From Halobacillus sp. Marseille-Q1614 (lineage in GTDB: Bacteria > Bacillota > Bacilli > Bacillales > Halobacillaceae): a stretch of 64,000 bases of DNA. Positions within the stretch are counted from its first letter, which is position 1, and each line of letters starts with the position of its first letter. The notes beneath the pieces are model-generated. The model saw only the letters and a program-made list of their open reading frames with translations, searched no databases and had not been told where the DNA came from. The stretch lies in assembly GCF_902809865.1 (NCBI RefSeq), contig NZ_CADDWH010000002.1:1-64000 (forward strand), written 5' to 3'. Shown here one piece after another: positions 22,919-31,080 of this stretch. The position numbers and the translations under genes are program-made.

Positions 22919-23494
22919 ATGGATCATAATCAACGCTTATATGCACTTAGACATTTAGAAGAACGTGATTTAAGTAAGGTATTACAATGGAGAAACTCTG
23001 ATCGGGTGCGTCCCCATATGTTTCACGATCATTTTGTAAGTCAAAAAGAACATGAGCAATGGTTTTCTTCTTTAGATAAAAATAAGGATCTTTTTTTTAT
23101 CTTTGAGTATCAACAGTCCCCTGTGGGGGTGGTTTATTTCAAGATGGAAAGCCTGCGGAACCCTTTTGGAATGAGGAAGGGGAGAGGACTGGGCACGTTA
23201 TGCTATTGGGGGTTTTACTTAGGGGAAGCCAATGTGCCGAAAGGAACTGGCACGTATATGGGGGTTTCAGGGTTGGATTTAGCGTTTGAACATTTAGGGA
23301 TAAGGAAATTATATGCCGAAGTCATCGCTTTAAATGAGAGGAGTATCCGGTTTCACCAAAGACTTGGTTTTAAGGAAGAAGGCGTATTAAAACAACATCA
23401 TTTAAAAAACAACCAATATGTAGACGTCATCTCTTACGCCATATTTAAAGACCAGTGGGAGGGGCATAAGAGAACCCTCGGTTCTGAAGGATAA
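22919..23494 (+). CDS. GNAT N-acetyltransferase, PseH-like
   Basis: 191 residues from ATG 22919 behind GGGAAGGAG. LRHLEERDLSKVLQWRNSDR at the N-terminus, the acetyl-CoA region VPKGTGTYMGVSGLDLAFEH, and YAEVIALNERSIRFHQRLGF then EEGVLKQHH are typical of PseH/SpeG-like acyltransferases that acetylate UDP-amino-sugars. A second GNAT of the same subfamily is encoded at 34109. Having two suggests two different acyl acceptor positions or two sugars. Confidence 0.78.
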   Translation: MDHNQRLYALRHLEERDLSKVLQWRNSDRVRPHMFHDHFVSQKEHEQWFSSLDKNKDLFFIFEYQQSPVGVVYFKMESLRNPFGMRKGRGLGTLCYWGFYLGEANVPKGTGTYMGVSGLDLAFEHLGIRKLYAEVIALNERSIRFHQRLGFKEEGVLKQHHLKNNQYVDVISYAIFKDQWEGHKRTLGSEG

Positions 23495-23540
23495 GGATGA
23501 TCAACTCCAGTGGTTCCTTTTATATAAGGGAGAGCAAGAC

Positions 23541-23578
23541 AAAAAGATGAGATTCCCCCTATAGGATCTCATCTTTTT
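23541..23578 (+). terminator. Terminator closing the first carbohydrate operon
   Basis: AAAAAGATGAGAT (23541-23553) and ATCTCATCTTTTT (23566-23578), a perfect 13-bp stem. Confidence 0.85.
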
Positions 23579-23806
23579 GAAAAAGTTCAAGTCAACCAAG
23601 GTGCTCAACCCTTACTTAAATGTATGTTATGGATAAGGGATTTGTGCAAACACTTTTTCGATGATGGCAAACTCCTTCGGAAAAATTTAAAACTTCTTCA
23701 TCCCGTCGGATAAAGAAGTTAGGTTATAAAATATATATATAATAAATGAATAATTGCGTTTTAAAAATAGACCGTTCTGGTATCTTAATCGGAGGAGATA
23801 ACAATA

Positions 23807-23974
23807 ATGGTCTATATTGTTTTTTTCTTTCCACAGCATCCCCCTAAACGGACTGTGGAATTAGTAGACGACGAGGTTTTTCTCACGACCGGTCTGCCTG
23901 AAATTACACGGATTTTTTTCCCGTTTGCGCTTTTTTTCCTGGACTTCATAACAATCAACTCCCTAGGTTGGTGA
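23807..23974 (+). CDS. Possible 55-aa peptide overlapping an antisense small gene
   Basis: ATG 23807 is preceded by GGAGGAGATAACAATA, an excellent ribosome site. The product MVYIVFFFPQHPPKRTVELV continues to a hydrophobic end (IFFPFALFFLDFITINSLGW). On the opposite strand 23815-23949 encodes a basic peptide (MKSRKKSANGKKIRVISGRP...). Both cannot be equally constrained; see the antisense entry. Neither is recognised. Confidence 0.3.
   Translation: MVYIVFFFPQHPPKRTVELVDDEVFLTTGLPEITRIFFPFALFFLDFITINSLGW
23815..23949 (-). CDS. Possible 44-aa basic peptide
   Basis: ATG 23949 with GGGAG eleven bases upstream. The product MKSRKKSANGKKIRVISGRP, then VVRKTSSSTNSTVRLGGCCG and KKKTI, has the composition of a small nucleic-acid- or spore-associated protein and looks more protein-like than its antisense partner. 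It would be the first or last member of the leftward group 25500-24013, although 60 bases separate them. Confidence 0.35.
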
Positions 23975-24012
23975 TATTGTTATTATAGTCAATTCTAGGA
24001 AAAAGGCTCGGG

Positions 24013-24429
24013 CTATAGCGAGTGATCAATGAAAAAGGGGCATTCTTCATATGTAGAGCCTTGAATGTCAAACCATTTTGTTAGGGGAGTTGGTGTTTTA
24101 AAGGATAGGATCACCATTTTAACGGTCGGATCGGGGTGATTCTTAATATCATACATAGAAGGAACAGGTGCTGTTGTCGGGTGTGAGTGATAGACAGCCA
24201 GTACCTGTTCTCCCAATTGAGTGATTCTTGCTACCGTTTGTTCCACCACTTGTTTACTTACAAAAAAACGGTGCGCAGTCTTCCATTCGTTTTCTAGCGG
24301 CCAGATCGCCTTAATGAAGTTTCCCTTTCCTGACAATAACCCGCATGCTTCATAGGGTAAACAAGATTTCCCGTGGACGAGCATTGAATCATAAATAGCT
24401 GGAGGGACATGAATCTGTTTCCTATTCAT
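24013..24429 (-). CDS. JAMM/MPN-domain metalloprotease-like protein
   Basis: 138 residues with a complete JAMM zinc motif: Glu in YEACGLLSGKG (residue ~28) and VYHSHPTTAPVPSMYDI (HxH, seven residues, S-x-x-D). Bacterial stand-alone JAMM proteins cut isopeptide or sulfur-carrier conjugates or act in cell-surface pathways. It follows the 355-residue coiled-coil gene by three bases, so the two form an operon and probably work together. Substrate unknown. Confidence 0.8.
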   Translation of the reverse strand: MNRKQIHVPPAIYDSMLVHGKSCLPYEACGLLSGKGNFIKAIWPLENEWKTAHRFFVSKQVVEQTVARITQLGEQVLAVYHSHPTTAPVPSMYDIKNHPDPTVKMVILSFKTPTPLTKWFDIQGSTYEECPFFIDHSL

Positions 24430-24432
24430 GGG

Positions 24433-25500
24433 TTAGCCCTTCTTTTGAAAAATCGAAAAGAGGGAGGCAAACTCTAATTTTTTATCCTCTGTTTCTACGG
24501 ATGAGTCCTGTTCAGACGAAGTTTTCTTGATGTGCTCTGTAGAAGATTTAGCGTTATCTTGAGAAAATGATTGGCTGGTGCTAGTAGAGGGCTTCGTAAA
24601 TGCAACTGGCTTTTGTTCTTGTTGAACGTTTTGAGATCGGTCCACATTCTCTTTTACTGGCGATCCCATTAAAGGTTCCTTATTGATGGTTGAAGGGGCA
24701 TCATCAGCAACAGAGGAGAAAGGTTTGTGGCTGAACTCCTCTTCAGGTTCAGCTTTTTTTTTACCGGATTGGTTCTTAGAAGTAATGATGTTCTTATTCA
24801 CTTGAGAAGGATTCTGTTGGAACGTTCTTCTTTTTTGTGTATTCCCCTTATGGAGGGTGTTCTCCATCGCAGAAGGTGGAGTTGCTCTGCTGCTATTGTT
24901 CCGATTTCGGACATAGCTAAAATTTTGTCTTTCTGGCATATTAGGATATCTTTGAACCGGATCCTGCCCTGAATATCTAGAGGATTGCAGCATGTTTTGT
25001 AGTTGGCGATATTCGGACTGCCTAGGGGCTGGGGCTTGTTGTTTCGCATGACTGTTTAATGGAGATATTTGTTCTTGCAGTTCCGTAATTTGTTCAGTGA
25101 TACTATTTATTTGTCGTCGTTCGATATATTGATTTTGATTAATTTCCGACACTTTATCCGCTAGACGATTGATCTGGTTAAGGTCCAATTTATCCAACAT
25201 CCTATATATATCTTGTTTCAATTCTCTGACTGTAGCAGAAATTTCATCCACTCTATCGGATAGATCAGAGTCTTCTTTTCTATACTCCGCCATACGTTTC
25301 TCAAAATTTTCTTCCATAACCTTCATGTCTCCCTTTGATTTCAAATGTTGGGCGTTCGAAGGGGTACTATCGTCTTTCTCCTTTGGTTGGTAGTCAAGTA
25401 TTGGACTATGGTCCTTAGTTTCTATCGCCTGTTCATAAATGGCAAGTTTTCGTTTTAACTGTTCAATATCCTTAATGTTATATAACTTGTATTGATGCAT
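24433..25500 (-). CDS. Coiled-coil / disordered protein of unknown function
   Basis: 355 residues from ATG 25500 (GTG 25503 also possible). Residues ~65-150 form a heptad-rich coiled coil (MEENFEKRMAEYRKEDSDLS, VRELKQDIYRMLDKLDLNQI). The remaining ~200 residues are low-complexity and rich in Gln, Asn, Ser and Pro, ending in a short helix EFASLFSIFQKKG. The composition recalls spore coat or exosporium morphogenetic proteins, and the neighbours (JAMM protein, coat-like 25716 gene, surface-glycan genes) agree, but no family is recognised. Confidence 0.55.
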   Translation of the reverse strand: MHQYKLYNIKDIEQLKRKLAIYEQAIETKDHSPILDYQPKEKDDSTPSNAQHLKSKGDMKVMEENFEKRMAEYRKEDSDLSDRVDEISATVRELKQDIYRMLDKLDLNQINRLADKVSEINQNQYIERRQINSITEQITELQEQISPLNSHAKQQAPAPRQSEYRQLQNMLQSSRYSGQDPVQRYPNMPERQNFSYVRNRNNSSRATPPSAMENTLHKGNTQKRRTFQQNPSQVNKNIITSKNQSGKKKAEPEEEFSHKPFSSVADDAPSTINKEPLMGSPVKENVDRSQNVQQEQKPVAFTKPSTSTSQSFSQDNAKSSTEHIKKTSSEQDSSVETEDKKLEFASLFSIFQKKG

Positions 25501-25647
25501 CACTTATCACCCTTTTTACCGCCCATTAGTATACTATTGAAACCCTAACAATCCGTTACACATCTCAAGGCGTGAATTTAATTCATTTCTTAAAGTATAT
25601 TTATAAAAATTCGCATTTATCTCGGCAATAATCAGCTAACTCATTAT

Positions 25648-25674
25648 ACAGTATCGTGAGTAGTGCATAAGCTA
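25648..25674 (+). promoter_or_regulatory. Candidate sigma-K (mother-cell) promoter
   Basis: AC at 25648-25649, 16-base spacer, CATAAGCTA (25666-25674). This fits the sigma-K pattern AC, 16-17 bases, CATAnnnTA, and lies about 40 bases before the coat-like gene. Confidence 0.5.
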
Positions 25675-25715
25675 CGTATGAACCAAAAAAATCTTATTCG
25701 GAGGTGTTTGCAATT

Positions 25716-26384
25716 ATGCAAGCAAAAAATTTAACTGGGGGCCAAGAGCTCCTGTGTATTAACACTGAGAAAGTATACGACTGGGTCATTAATGAGGCAA
25801 CTTTTGATTTAACTTTGGGTGATTTTGATTTACCATTGGGACCAACTGGAGATCCAATCACTTGTGATGATATTGCTGAGAATGGAATTTCTTGCGAAGT
25901 TGCTCCATTAGATACTGTTATTCTAGGTCGAGAAGAGGTAGAAATTCCTGTTGGCGATACAGTTGTAACCTTACAACTAGTTAACATTCAGAAAACTTTT
26001 GAGGTAACGATTTCTGTTCAATTGATTGCTGAACTCGGCGGTGGAACTGTTGAGGTGGGCACGGCAACGTTTACACGTTGTGAGCAAGTCCTTCTATGTG
26101 CTCCAGAAGGTACTGATGTAGAAGTCACTTACACTGACTTGAGTTGCTTTGTATGTACAGCGACTTGTGTGGAAAATGGAACAGAAGGTGATGAGCTTAC
26201 AGATATCACGGTTACAGTTCGTTTATGCCAGAGCATTCAATCTACTTTTGATGTAACTTTAGAAATTGTAGCTGATTTCTGTGCGCCTAGAGAACAACTT
26301 CAACTTCCAGCATGTCCTGCTCCTACAATGCCACCACAGTGTCCAGTAATTTTCCCTAACGGGGATAATGGTGATAATGGTTAA
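25716..26384 (+). CDS. Putative spore-surface protein with conserved cysteines
   Basis: 222 residues from ATG 25716 (GGAGGTGTTTGCAATT upstream; GTG 25704 lies inside the ribosome site). The product is acidic and beta-rich: AKNLTGGQELLCINTEKVYD, then DPITCDDIAENGISCEVAPL, VTLQLVNIQKTFEVTISVQL, cysteines in YTDLSCFVCTATCVENG, and a C-terminal tail of NGDNGDNG. The sequence style (Cys pairs, no signal peptide, ligand-like repeats) and a sigma-K-like promoter suggest a protein deposited on the spore from the mother cell. Two small helper genes and a carbohydrate operon follow, so it may be the glycosylated target. Family name not certain. Confidence 0.55.
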   Translation: MQAKNLTGGQELLCINTEKVYDWVINEATFDLTLGDFDLPLGPTGDPITCDDIAENGISCEVAPLDTVILGREEVEIPVGDTVVTLQLVNIQKTFEVTISVQLIAELGGGTVEVGTATFTRCEQVLLCAPEGTDVEVTYTDLSCFVCTATCVENGTEGDELTDITVTVRLCQSIQSTFDVTLEIVADFCAPREQLQLPACPAPTMPPQCPVIFPNGDNGDNG

Positions 26385-26400
26385 GCGCTTGACATAAATT

Positions 26401-26428
26401 AGAGAGAGGAAACCATTCCTCTCTTTAT
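26401..26428 (+). terminator. Hairpin between the coat-like gene and the 189-aa gene
   Basis: AGAGAGAGG and CCTCTCTTT around AAACCATT; it may attenuate read-through. Confidence 0.55.
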
Positions 26429-26449
26429 TTCATTTGGAGGTGAAGGGTA

Positions 26450-27019
26450 ATGGACAACAAAGAAATCTCCAACAAATTAAAGGAGTGGAAAAATTTAAAC
26501 CTTCATTATCTCCAGCAAATCAATGAGCTTACTTCCACTATTAAAAAACCAGCGAATTTTCAAGTCATTAGTTACTTTACATATTCTATGAGTGTTGACC
26601 ATACACCAGCAGCTGATAATATTTGTCTGGGTTCCTTCCACTTAACCAATTTAGGTAATGTCCCCCTTCATAATCCCTACATTTGCATTAAATTATCAGA
26701 TGACCATCCGTTTAAGTTTTCTGGAAAGTATGTGTATAAAGGCACCAAGCAAAAAATGAAGCTGGGCAATGCCTGGGAAAGATTCAATGAAGGAGAAGAT
26801 GTGAACACACTCTTTTGGCTAAAACCTACAGAGGCGAACATTCTTAAACCTTTGGAAACGTTAGTTTTCTCTAACTTCTTAGTGGAATGGAAATCTTCCC
26901 CTTCTTACAAAGGCAGCATTATGGGATTTGTTTATGGAGATGAACTGAAAGAAGGAGAGAGTTCCTTAAACCAAATCAACATCAGTGGAAAAGTGGGGGA
27001 GGAAAAACAAAATGGCTAA
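26450..27019 (+). CDS. Hypothetical protein (189 aa), co-expressed with coat-like gene
   Basis: ATG 26450 follows TTTGGAGGTGAAGGGTA. A short N-terminal coiled coil (DNKEISNKLKEWKNLNLHYL) is followed by a compact beta-rich domain (ICLGSFHLTNLGNVPLHNPY, FSGKYVYKGTKQKMKLGNAW, ILKPLETLVFSNFLVEWKSS). No signal peptide. Its end overlaps the next gene by eight bases. The domain resembles a carbohydrate- or protein-binding beta sandwich only in general style; I do not recognise a family. Confidence 0.55.
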   Translation: MDNKEISNKLKEWKNLNLHYLQQINELTSTIKKPANFQVISYFTYSMSVDHTPAADNICLGSFHLTNLGNVPLHNPYICIKLSDDHPFKFSGKYVYKGTKQKMKLGNAWERFNEGEDVNTLFWLKPTEANILKPLETLVFSNFLVEWKSSPSYKGSIMGFVYGDELKEGESSLNQINISGKVGEEKQNG

Positions 27020-27332
27020 TAAATCCCACGATACAGAACAAGAACTGTTAATGAAAAAATTAATGCTCCTATATTTGAAAGGGCATATCGATGATGTGAA
27101 GAAAAAGAAGAAAGCTAAGCACTCTCATAGTTTCATTTATATAGATAATCAAACGCTTCAGATGGCCGGACTTTCTATGCTTCTAAAAACCATCCAATCT
27201 ACTTCGCTTAGTAATGGAGAGAAGCCCAATTCGTTTGAATCTGAAGATCTCTCCTCTCAATTAGATGATTTCATTCAAGAAACAAAAGGGGCCTTTGAAG
27301 AAACCATTAAGGTCCTTAAATCCCACCAATAG
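27012..27332 (+). CDS. Hypothetical helical protein (106 aa)
   Basis: ATG 27012 is preceded by GGAGGAAAAACAAA; an earlier in-frame ATG (26985) lies inside the upstream gene without a ribosome site. The product is helical with a lysine cluster (HIDDVKKKKKAKHSHSFIYI) and an acidic end (DDFIQETKGAFEETIKVLKS). Translationally coupled to the 189-aa gene, so the two products likely interact. Not recognised. Confidence 0.55.
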   Translation: MANKSHDTEQELLMKKLMLLYLKGHIDDVKKKKKAKHSHSFIYIDNQTLQMAGLSMLLKTIQSTSLSNGEKPNSFESEDLSSQLDDFIQETKGAFEETIKVLKSHQ

Positions 27333-27411
27333 ACAGGGAGATCAATACTCACGGAAAATGAAGGGGACGTTTATGCTCCCCTATGACTCTTAGGTTTAGG
27401 GTGAATCGGAC

Positions 27412-28674
27412 ATGGCTAAAAAAACTTGGTTGTATTTACCGATCGAAGGAAAAGCTAGAGAACTAGAGGCTAAAATGCTTTTAGCTTATTACGCGATTCA
27501 AGAGAATTATTGTGTCGTACTTGGGGAGCATCGAATGGTGGAGGCCGCAGCTGCCGAATTACCGGGAGGCCTATTTTTCTTAAAAGGCTATCCTCATTCG
27601 CCTAGAAAGAAAGTTATGGAACGTGCGGTCACCCATGGACATTGCGTGGTGGAACTGGATGAAGAAGGGTTGGTCTTTTCTGATCCTTCTCCTTACCTCA
27701 ACCAAAGAATGAAGGGGGATCTGTTTACGTTCTTAACCCACGAATACTGCTGGGGCCCCTATCAAAAGGAAATCATTACCAAAGCTTACCCTCAACATGC
27801 TTCCAAATGTCATATGGTAGGAAACCCAAGGTTCGATCTTTTACGCCCCAAATACCGCCCATTATACCAAAACGAAGCGAAAGATATTCAAGCTGAATAT
27901 GGCGATTTCATTCTTATTAATACTAGGTTTCCTTTGTATAACGGAAGCCAGAGAAAAAAAGAAGGAGAATCCCATCCCTCTTTGCTTTATATTAAACAAT
28001 TATATTATCAATTTATCGAAATGGCGAAATTCCTTAGTTTAAGATTTCCCGAAACCTCGATCGTTCTTAGACCTCATCCAGCAGAAAATGTGGCTTCTTA
28101 CCAAAAAGCCTTAGCTTCTTATAAGAATGTGTCGATCCTTCATGAGGGCAGTGTCATTCAATGGCTGTTGGCCGCTAAACTGGTCGTGCATAATGGGTGT
28201 ACCTCAAGTATCGAAGCTTTTTTACTCGAAAAGCCGATCATAAGTTATGTCCCTTCCCTTTCATCTCCGGCCCCCGCCTTGTTATTACCTGACAAACTAG
28301 GAATAATGGCCACAAAGGTAGAAGAGGTAGAATCCCTCGCTCGCCAAATTTTAGAGGAGAATGATTTTTCCTTTTCCGTTCAGGGGGCTCGATCCCTTTT
28401 GGATCGTTACTATACGGGAGATGAATACTCCTTTACGTCAATCCTGCGCCTCATGAAAGAGCTCCCTGTGCCCCAAGAGGAATTTTCAGGGTCCCCTCAA
28501 ATAAAATACAAGGCCAAAAGTAGTAAAAAATTAGAACATTTATTTCCTTCTTTATTAAAGAAGGAAATCCTCCACTTTTTTGAAAAGCTCGATGCTATTG
28601 AAGGGAAAAACAAGGTATACAACGTTACTTCTCTAGGTATGAATTTATATTTAATAGAAGACAGTGGATGCTAA
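27412..28674 (+). CDS. Surface carbohydrate biosynthesis protein, paralogue 2
   Basis: 420 residues, the same architecture as the 16851 product: TWLYLPIEGKARELEAKMLL, AYYAIQENYCVVLGEHRMVE, GNPRFDLLRPKYRPLY, INTRFPLYNGS, IVLRPHPAENV and HNGCTSSIEAFLLEKPIISY. The glycosyltransferase-B-like fold and the His/Gly motifs near the C-terminus suggest transfer of a sugar or polyol phosphate. It sits between the coat-like gene group and the second pse block. ATG follows TTAGGGTGAATCGGAC. Confidence 0.75.
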   Translation: MAKKTWLYLPIEGKARELEAKMLLAYYAIQENYCVVLGEHRMVEAAAAELPGGLFFLKGYPHSPRKKVMERAVTHGHCVVELDEEGLVFSDPSPYLNQRMKGDLFTFLTHEYCWGPYQKEIITKAYPQHASKCHMVGNPRFDLLRPKYRPLYQNEAKDIQAEYGDFILINTRFPLYNGSQRKKEGESHPSLLYIKQLYYQFIEMAKFLSLRFPETSIVLRPHPAENVASYQKALASYKNVSILHEGSVIQWLLAAKLVVHNGCTSSIEAFLLEKPIISYVPSLSSPAPALLLPDKLGIMATKVEEVESLARQILEENDFSFSVQGARSLLDRYYTGDEYSFTSILRLMKELPVPQEEFSGSPQIKYKAKSSKKLEHLFPSLLKKEILHFFEKLDAIEGKNKVYNVTSLGMNLYLIEDSGC

Positions 28675-28688
28675 CGATGATGGAAAGG

Positions 28689-28752
28689 CAAAGCATGTAT
28701 AAAGGTGAAGCTGACGGAGAAGAAGCTTAGCCTTTATCTTGCTTTGTTTTTT
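28689..28752 (+). terminator. Long imperfect terminator hairpin
   Basis: CAAAGCA pairs with TGCTTTG and an inner ATAAAGG with CCTTTAT; TTTTTTT follows. Confidence 0.65.
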
Positions 28753-28899
28753 TCTTGATAAATGCCGGTGTCCAAAACCCCTAGGTTAGAGTCTATTATT
28801 TCTCACCAATAATCATTTTTAGAATATATATAGTATTACTGAACGGAAGGTTGATTGATAGGTTTAAGCACAATTTATACTGGAAAAGAGGAGCGCGTT

Positions 28900-29904
28900 G
28901 TGTTTTTTAATGATAAAAAAATATTGGTCATTGGGGGTACAGGAACGATTGGCCAACGTTTGGTCTCAACTATCCTAGAAGAAGATCCCAAACTGGTTAA
29001 GATATATAGCCGGGATGAATATAAACAATATCAATTGCTCAATACATTTAATAATGATGATCGTTTACAGGCAGTAATTGGAGATGTAAGGGATTTTGAA
29101 CGATTACATCAATCCATGCAAGGTATCGATTACGTCTTTCACCTTGCAGCAATGAAGCAGGTGGCTATGTGTGAGCATAATCCTTATGAAGCCGTCAAAA
29201 CAAACGTGATGGGTACAGAAAATGTAATCAATGCGGCGATTGCTCAAAAAGTTAAAAAAGTGGTGTTTACGAGCTCTGATAAAGCTATATCTCCTCCAAA
29301 TGCGTATGGAGCGACCAAATTAATTGGTGAAAAATTAATTTCTTCGGCCGAACAGGGGAGAGAAAAGGGGCAGACCATCTTTGCCAGTGTTCGGTTTGGA
29401 AATGTCATGGGGTCTAGAGGCTCCGTCATTCCCCTTTTTAAAGAGCAAATTCTTCAACAGAAGAAAATTACCATCACGGATAAAGACATGACTCGGTTCA
29501 TGATGACTTTACAACAAGCGACCTTATTAACTATAAAAGCACTCAAAGAAGCTAAAGGCGGGGAAGTGTTTGTTTTAAAGATGCCTGTGATTAAACTAGA
29601 AGATTTAGGATCCCTCTTAATAGAAGAGATTTGTAAAAAGCATGGGATGGATAGCGATGAAATTTCCATCGAGCTCATGGGGCTAAGACCTGGCGAGAAG
29701 ATGTATGAAGAGTTAATGACTTACGATGAATCTTTAGAAGCCTGGGAATTACCAGATATGTTTATCATCCCTGGGAATGCTTCTAACTCCCTGGCTTACC
29801 ATCAAGCTAAAAAGCCGACCCCCGGAACGTATGGGTCCATGGAACAGGATCCCCTTGATATCGCACAATTACGTACTTTATTAAAGGAAGCCCATTTAAT
29901 TTAA
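28900..29904 (+). CDS. pseB: UDP-GlcNAc 4,6-dehydratase (PseB-like, CapD family)
   Basis: 334 residues from GTG 28900 (GAGGAGCGC upstream; the frame is open from 28855). Extended SDR motifs: ILVIGGTGTIGQRLVSTIL (NAD binding), YSRDEYKQYQLL, HLAAMKQVAMCEHNPYEAVK, TSSDKAISPPNAYGATKLIG (with YxxxK) and FGNVMGSRGSVIPLF, plus LGLRPGEKMYEEL at the C-terminus. PseB-type enzymes dehydrate UDP-GlcNAc with C5 inversion, the first step toward pseudaminic acid. The split from the next pse genes by an extra epimerase gene is unusual. Confidence 0.8.
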   Translation: MFFNDKKILVIGGTGTIGQRLVSTILEEDPKLVKIYSRDEYKQYQLLNTFNNDDRLQAVIGDVRDFERLHQSMQGIDYVFHLAAMKQVAMCEHNPYEAVKTNVMGTENVINAAIAQKVKKVVFTSSDKAISPPNAYGATKLIGEKLISSAEQGREKGQTIFASVRFGNVMGSRGSVIPLFKEQILQQKKITITDKDMTRFMMTLQQATLLTIKALKEAKGGEVFVLKMPVIKLEDLGSLLIEEICKKHGMDSDEISIELMGLRPGEKMYEELMTYDESLEAWELPDMFIIPGNASNSLAYHQAKKPTPGTYGSMEQDPLDIAQLRTLLKEAHLI

Positions 29905-30123
29905 TCCTTGAGAAGGGAGGATTTTCAGAGGTTTAGTGGATGATTCCTCCCTTTAAAATTATAATGACTCTCACCAAGAGGATGGACCATGAGCAAGAGG
30001 TTTGTTTCTAACGGCAAGGCCGCAAAGCAAGCAAGACAAGCCCACGTCCTTTTTACGGTTATGTCCGTTTCACAAGATGAATATAATGTACTTGGTGTTA
30101 GGAATAGGAAAGGATGTGGGCTT

Positions 30124-31068
30124 TTGAATATCCTGGTTACAGGCGGTGCGGGTTTTATAGGTAGGTGGGTCGTTGCTCGTTTGCTGGAAGACGGTCATCA
30201 GGTCTGGGTTCTAGATGATCTATCGAACGGAAGGGAAGAAAATATTAAGGAATTCCGAAAACTCCCCAACTTTCGGAAGTTTATTAAAGGTGATATCAAA
30301 GATACGACCTTGATTCATGATGTGTTTTTGGAATCCTTTGATATTTGCTATCACTTAGCTGCCAGTATAAATGTTCAGGACAGTATTGATGATCCCCGCA
30401 CGACTTTTCTCAATGATGTCGTCGGCACGTTTAACCTTTTAGAAGAATGCAAAGAGCAAAGGACTAAATTTGTATTCATGAGTACCTGCATGGTGTACGA
30501 CCGGGCCACAAATCAAGATGGGATAAAAGAGACGGCCCCTATCAAGACAGCCTCCCCTTATGCGGGGGCTAAGGTGGCTGCTGAAAACATGGTGTTCTCC
30601 TATTACCATACGTATGATCTTCCAGTGACGGTGCTTCGTCCTTTTAATACGTATGGTCCTTATCAAAAAACAGGGGGAGAAGGTGGGGTCGTTGCCATAT
30701 TCTTAAAAAATCAAATCAACGGAATCCCTCTGCAAATTTATGGGGATGGGACGCAAACGAGAGATTTACTTTATGTAGAAGACTGTGCCCGGTTTGTCGT
30801 GGAAGCAGGTTATTCGCCTAAAGTAAATGGAGAGGTCCTTCACGCAGGACTGGGCCAGGACATTAGTATCAATGCTTTAGCTAAACTGATTGTTCAAGAT
30901 GAAAAGCTGATTCAGCATATCGCTCATATTCACCCTCAAAGCGAGATTCCTAAGCTATTATGTAATTTCACGAAGGCCAGGAAATTATTAAAGTGGGAAC
31001 CGCAGTTTACATTAGAAGAAGGCATTGAAAAGACGAAAAAGTGGATTAAATCAACTGATTTAATATGA
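30124..31068 (+). CDS. NAD-dependent sugar epimerase/dehydratase
   Basis: 314 residues if TTG 30124 is the start; the frame stays open to ATG 29989, but those 45 residues (SKRFVSNGKAAKQARQAHVL...) are not part of the fold. Motifs: ILVTGGAGFIGRWVVARLLE, WVLDDLSNGREENIK, YHLAASINVQDSIDDP, MSTCMVYD, SPYAGAKVAAENMVFSYYHT (YxxxK replaced by Y-AGAK) and LRPFNTYGPYQKTGG. It resembles UDP-glucose 4-epimerase or dTDP-glucose 4,6-dehydratase. In a pse block it may supply a companion sugar. Confidence 0.78.
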   Translation: MNILVTGGAGFIGRWVVARLLEDGHQVWVLDDLSNGREENIKEFRKLPNFRKFIKGDIKDTTLIHDVFLESFDICYHLAASINVQDSIDDPRTTFLNDVVGTFNLLEECKEQRTKFVFMSTCMVYDRATNQDGIKETAPIKTASPYAGAKVAAENMVFSYYHTYDLPVTVLRPFNTYGPYQKTGGEGGVVAIFLKNQINGIPLQIYGDGTQTRDLLYVEDCARFVVEAGYSPKVNGEVLHAGLGQDISINALAKLIVQDEKLIQHIAHIHPQSEIPKLLCNFTKARKLLKWEPQFTLEEGIEKTKKWIKSTDLI

Positions 31069-31080
31069 TGGGGGACAACT

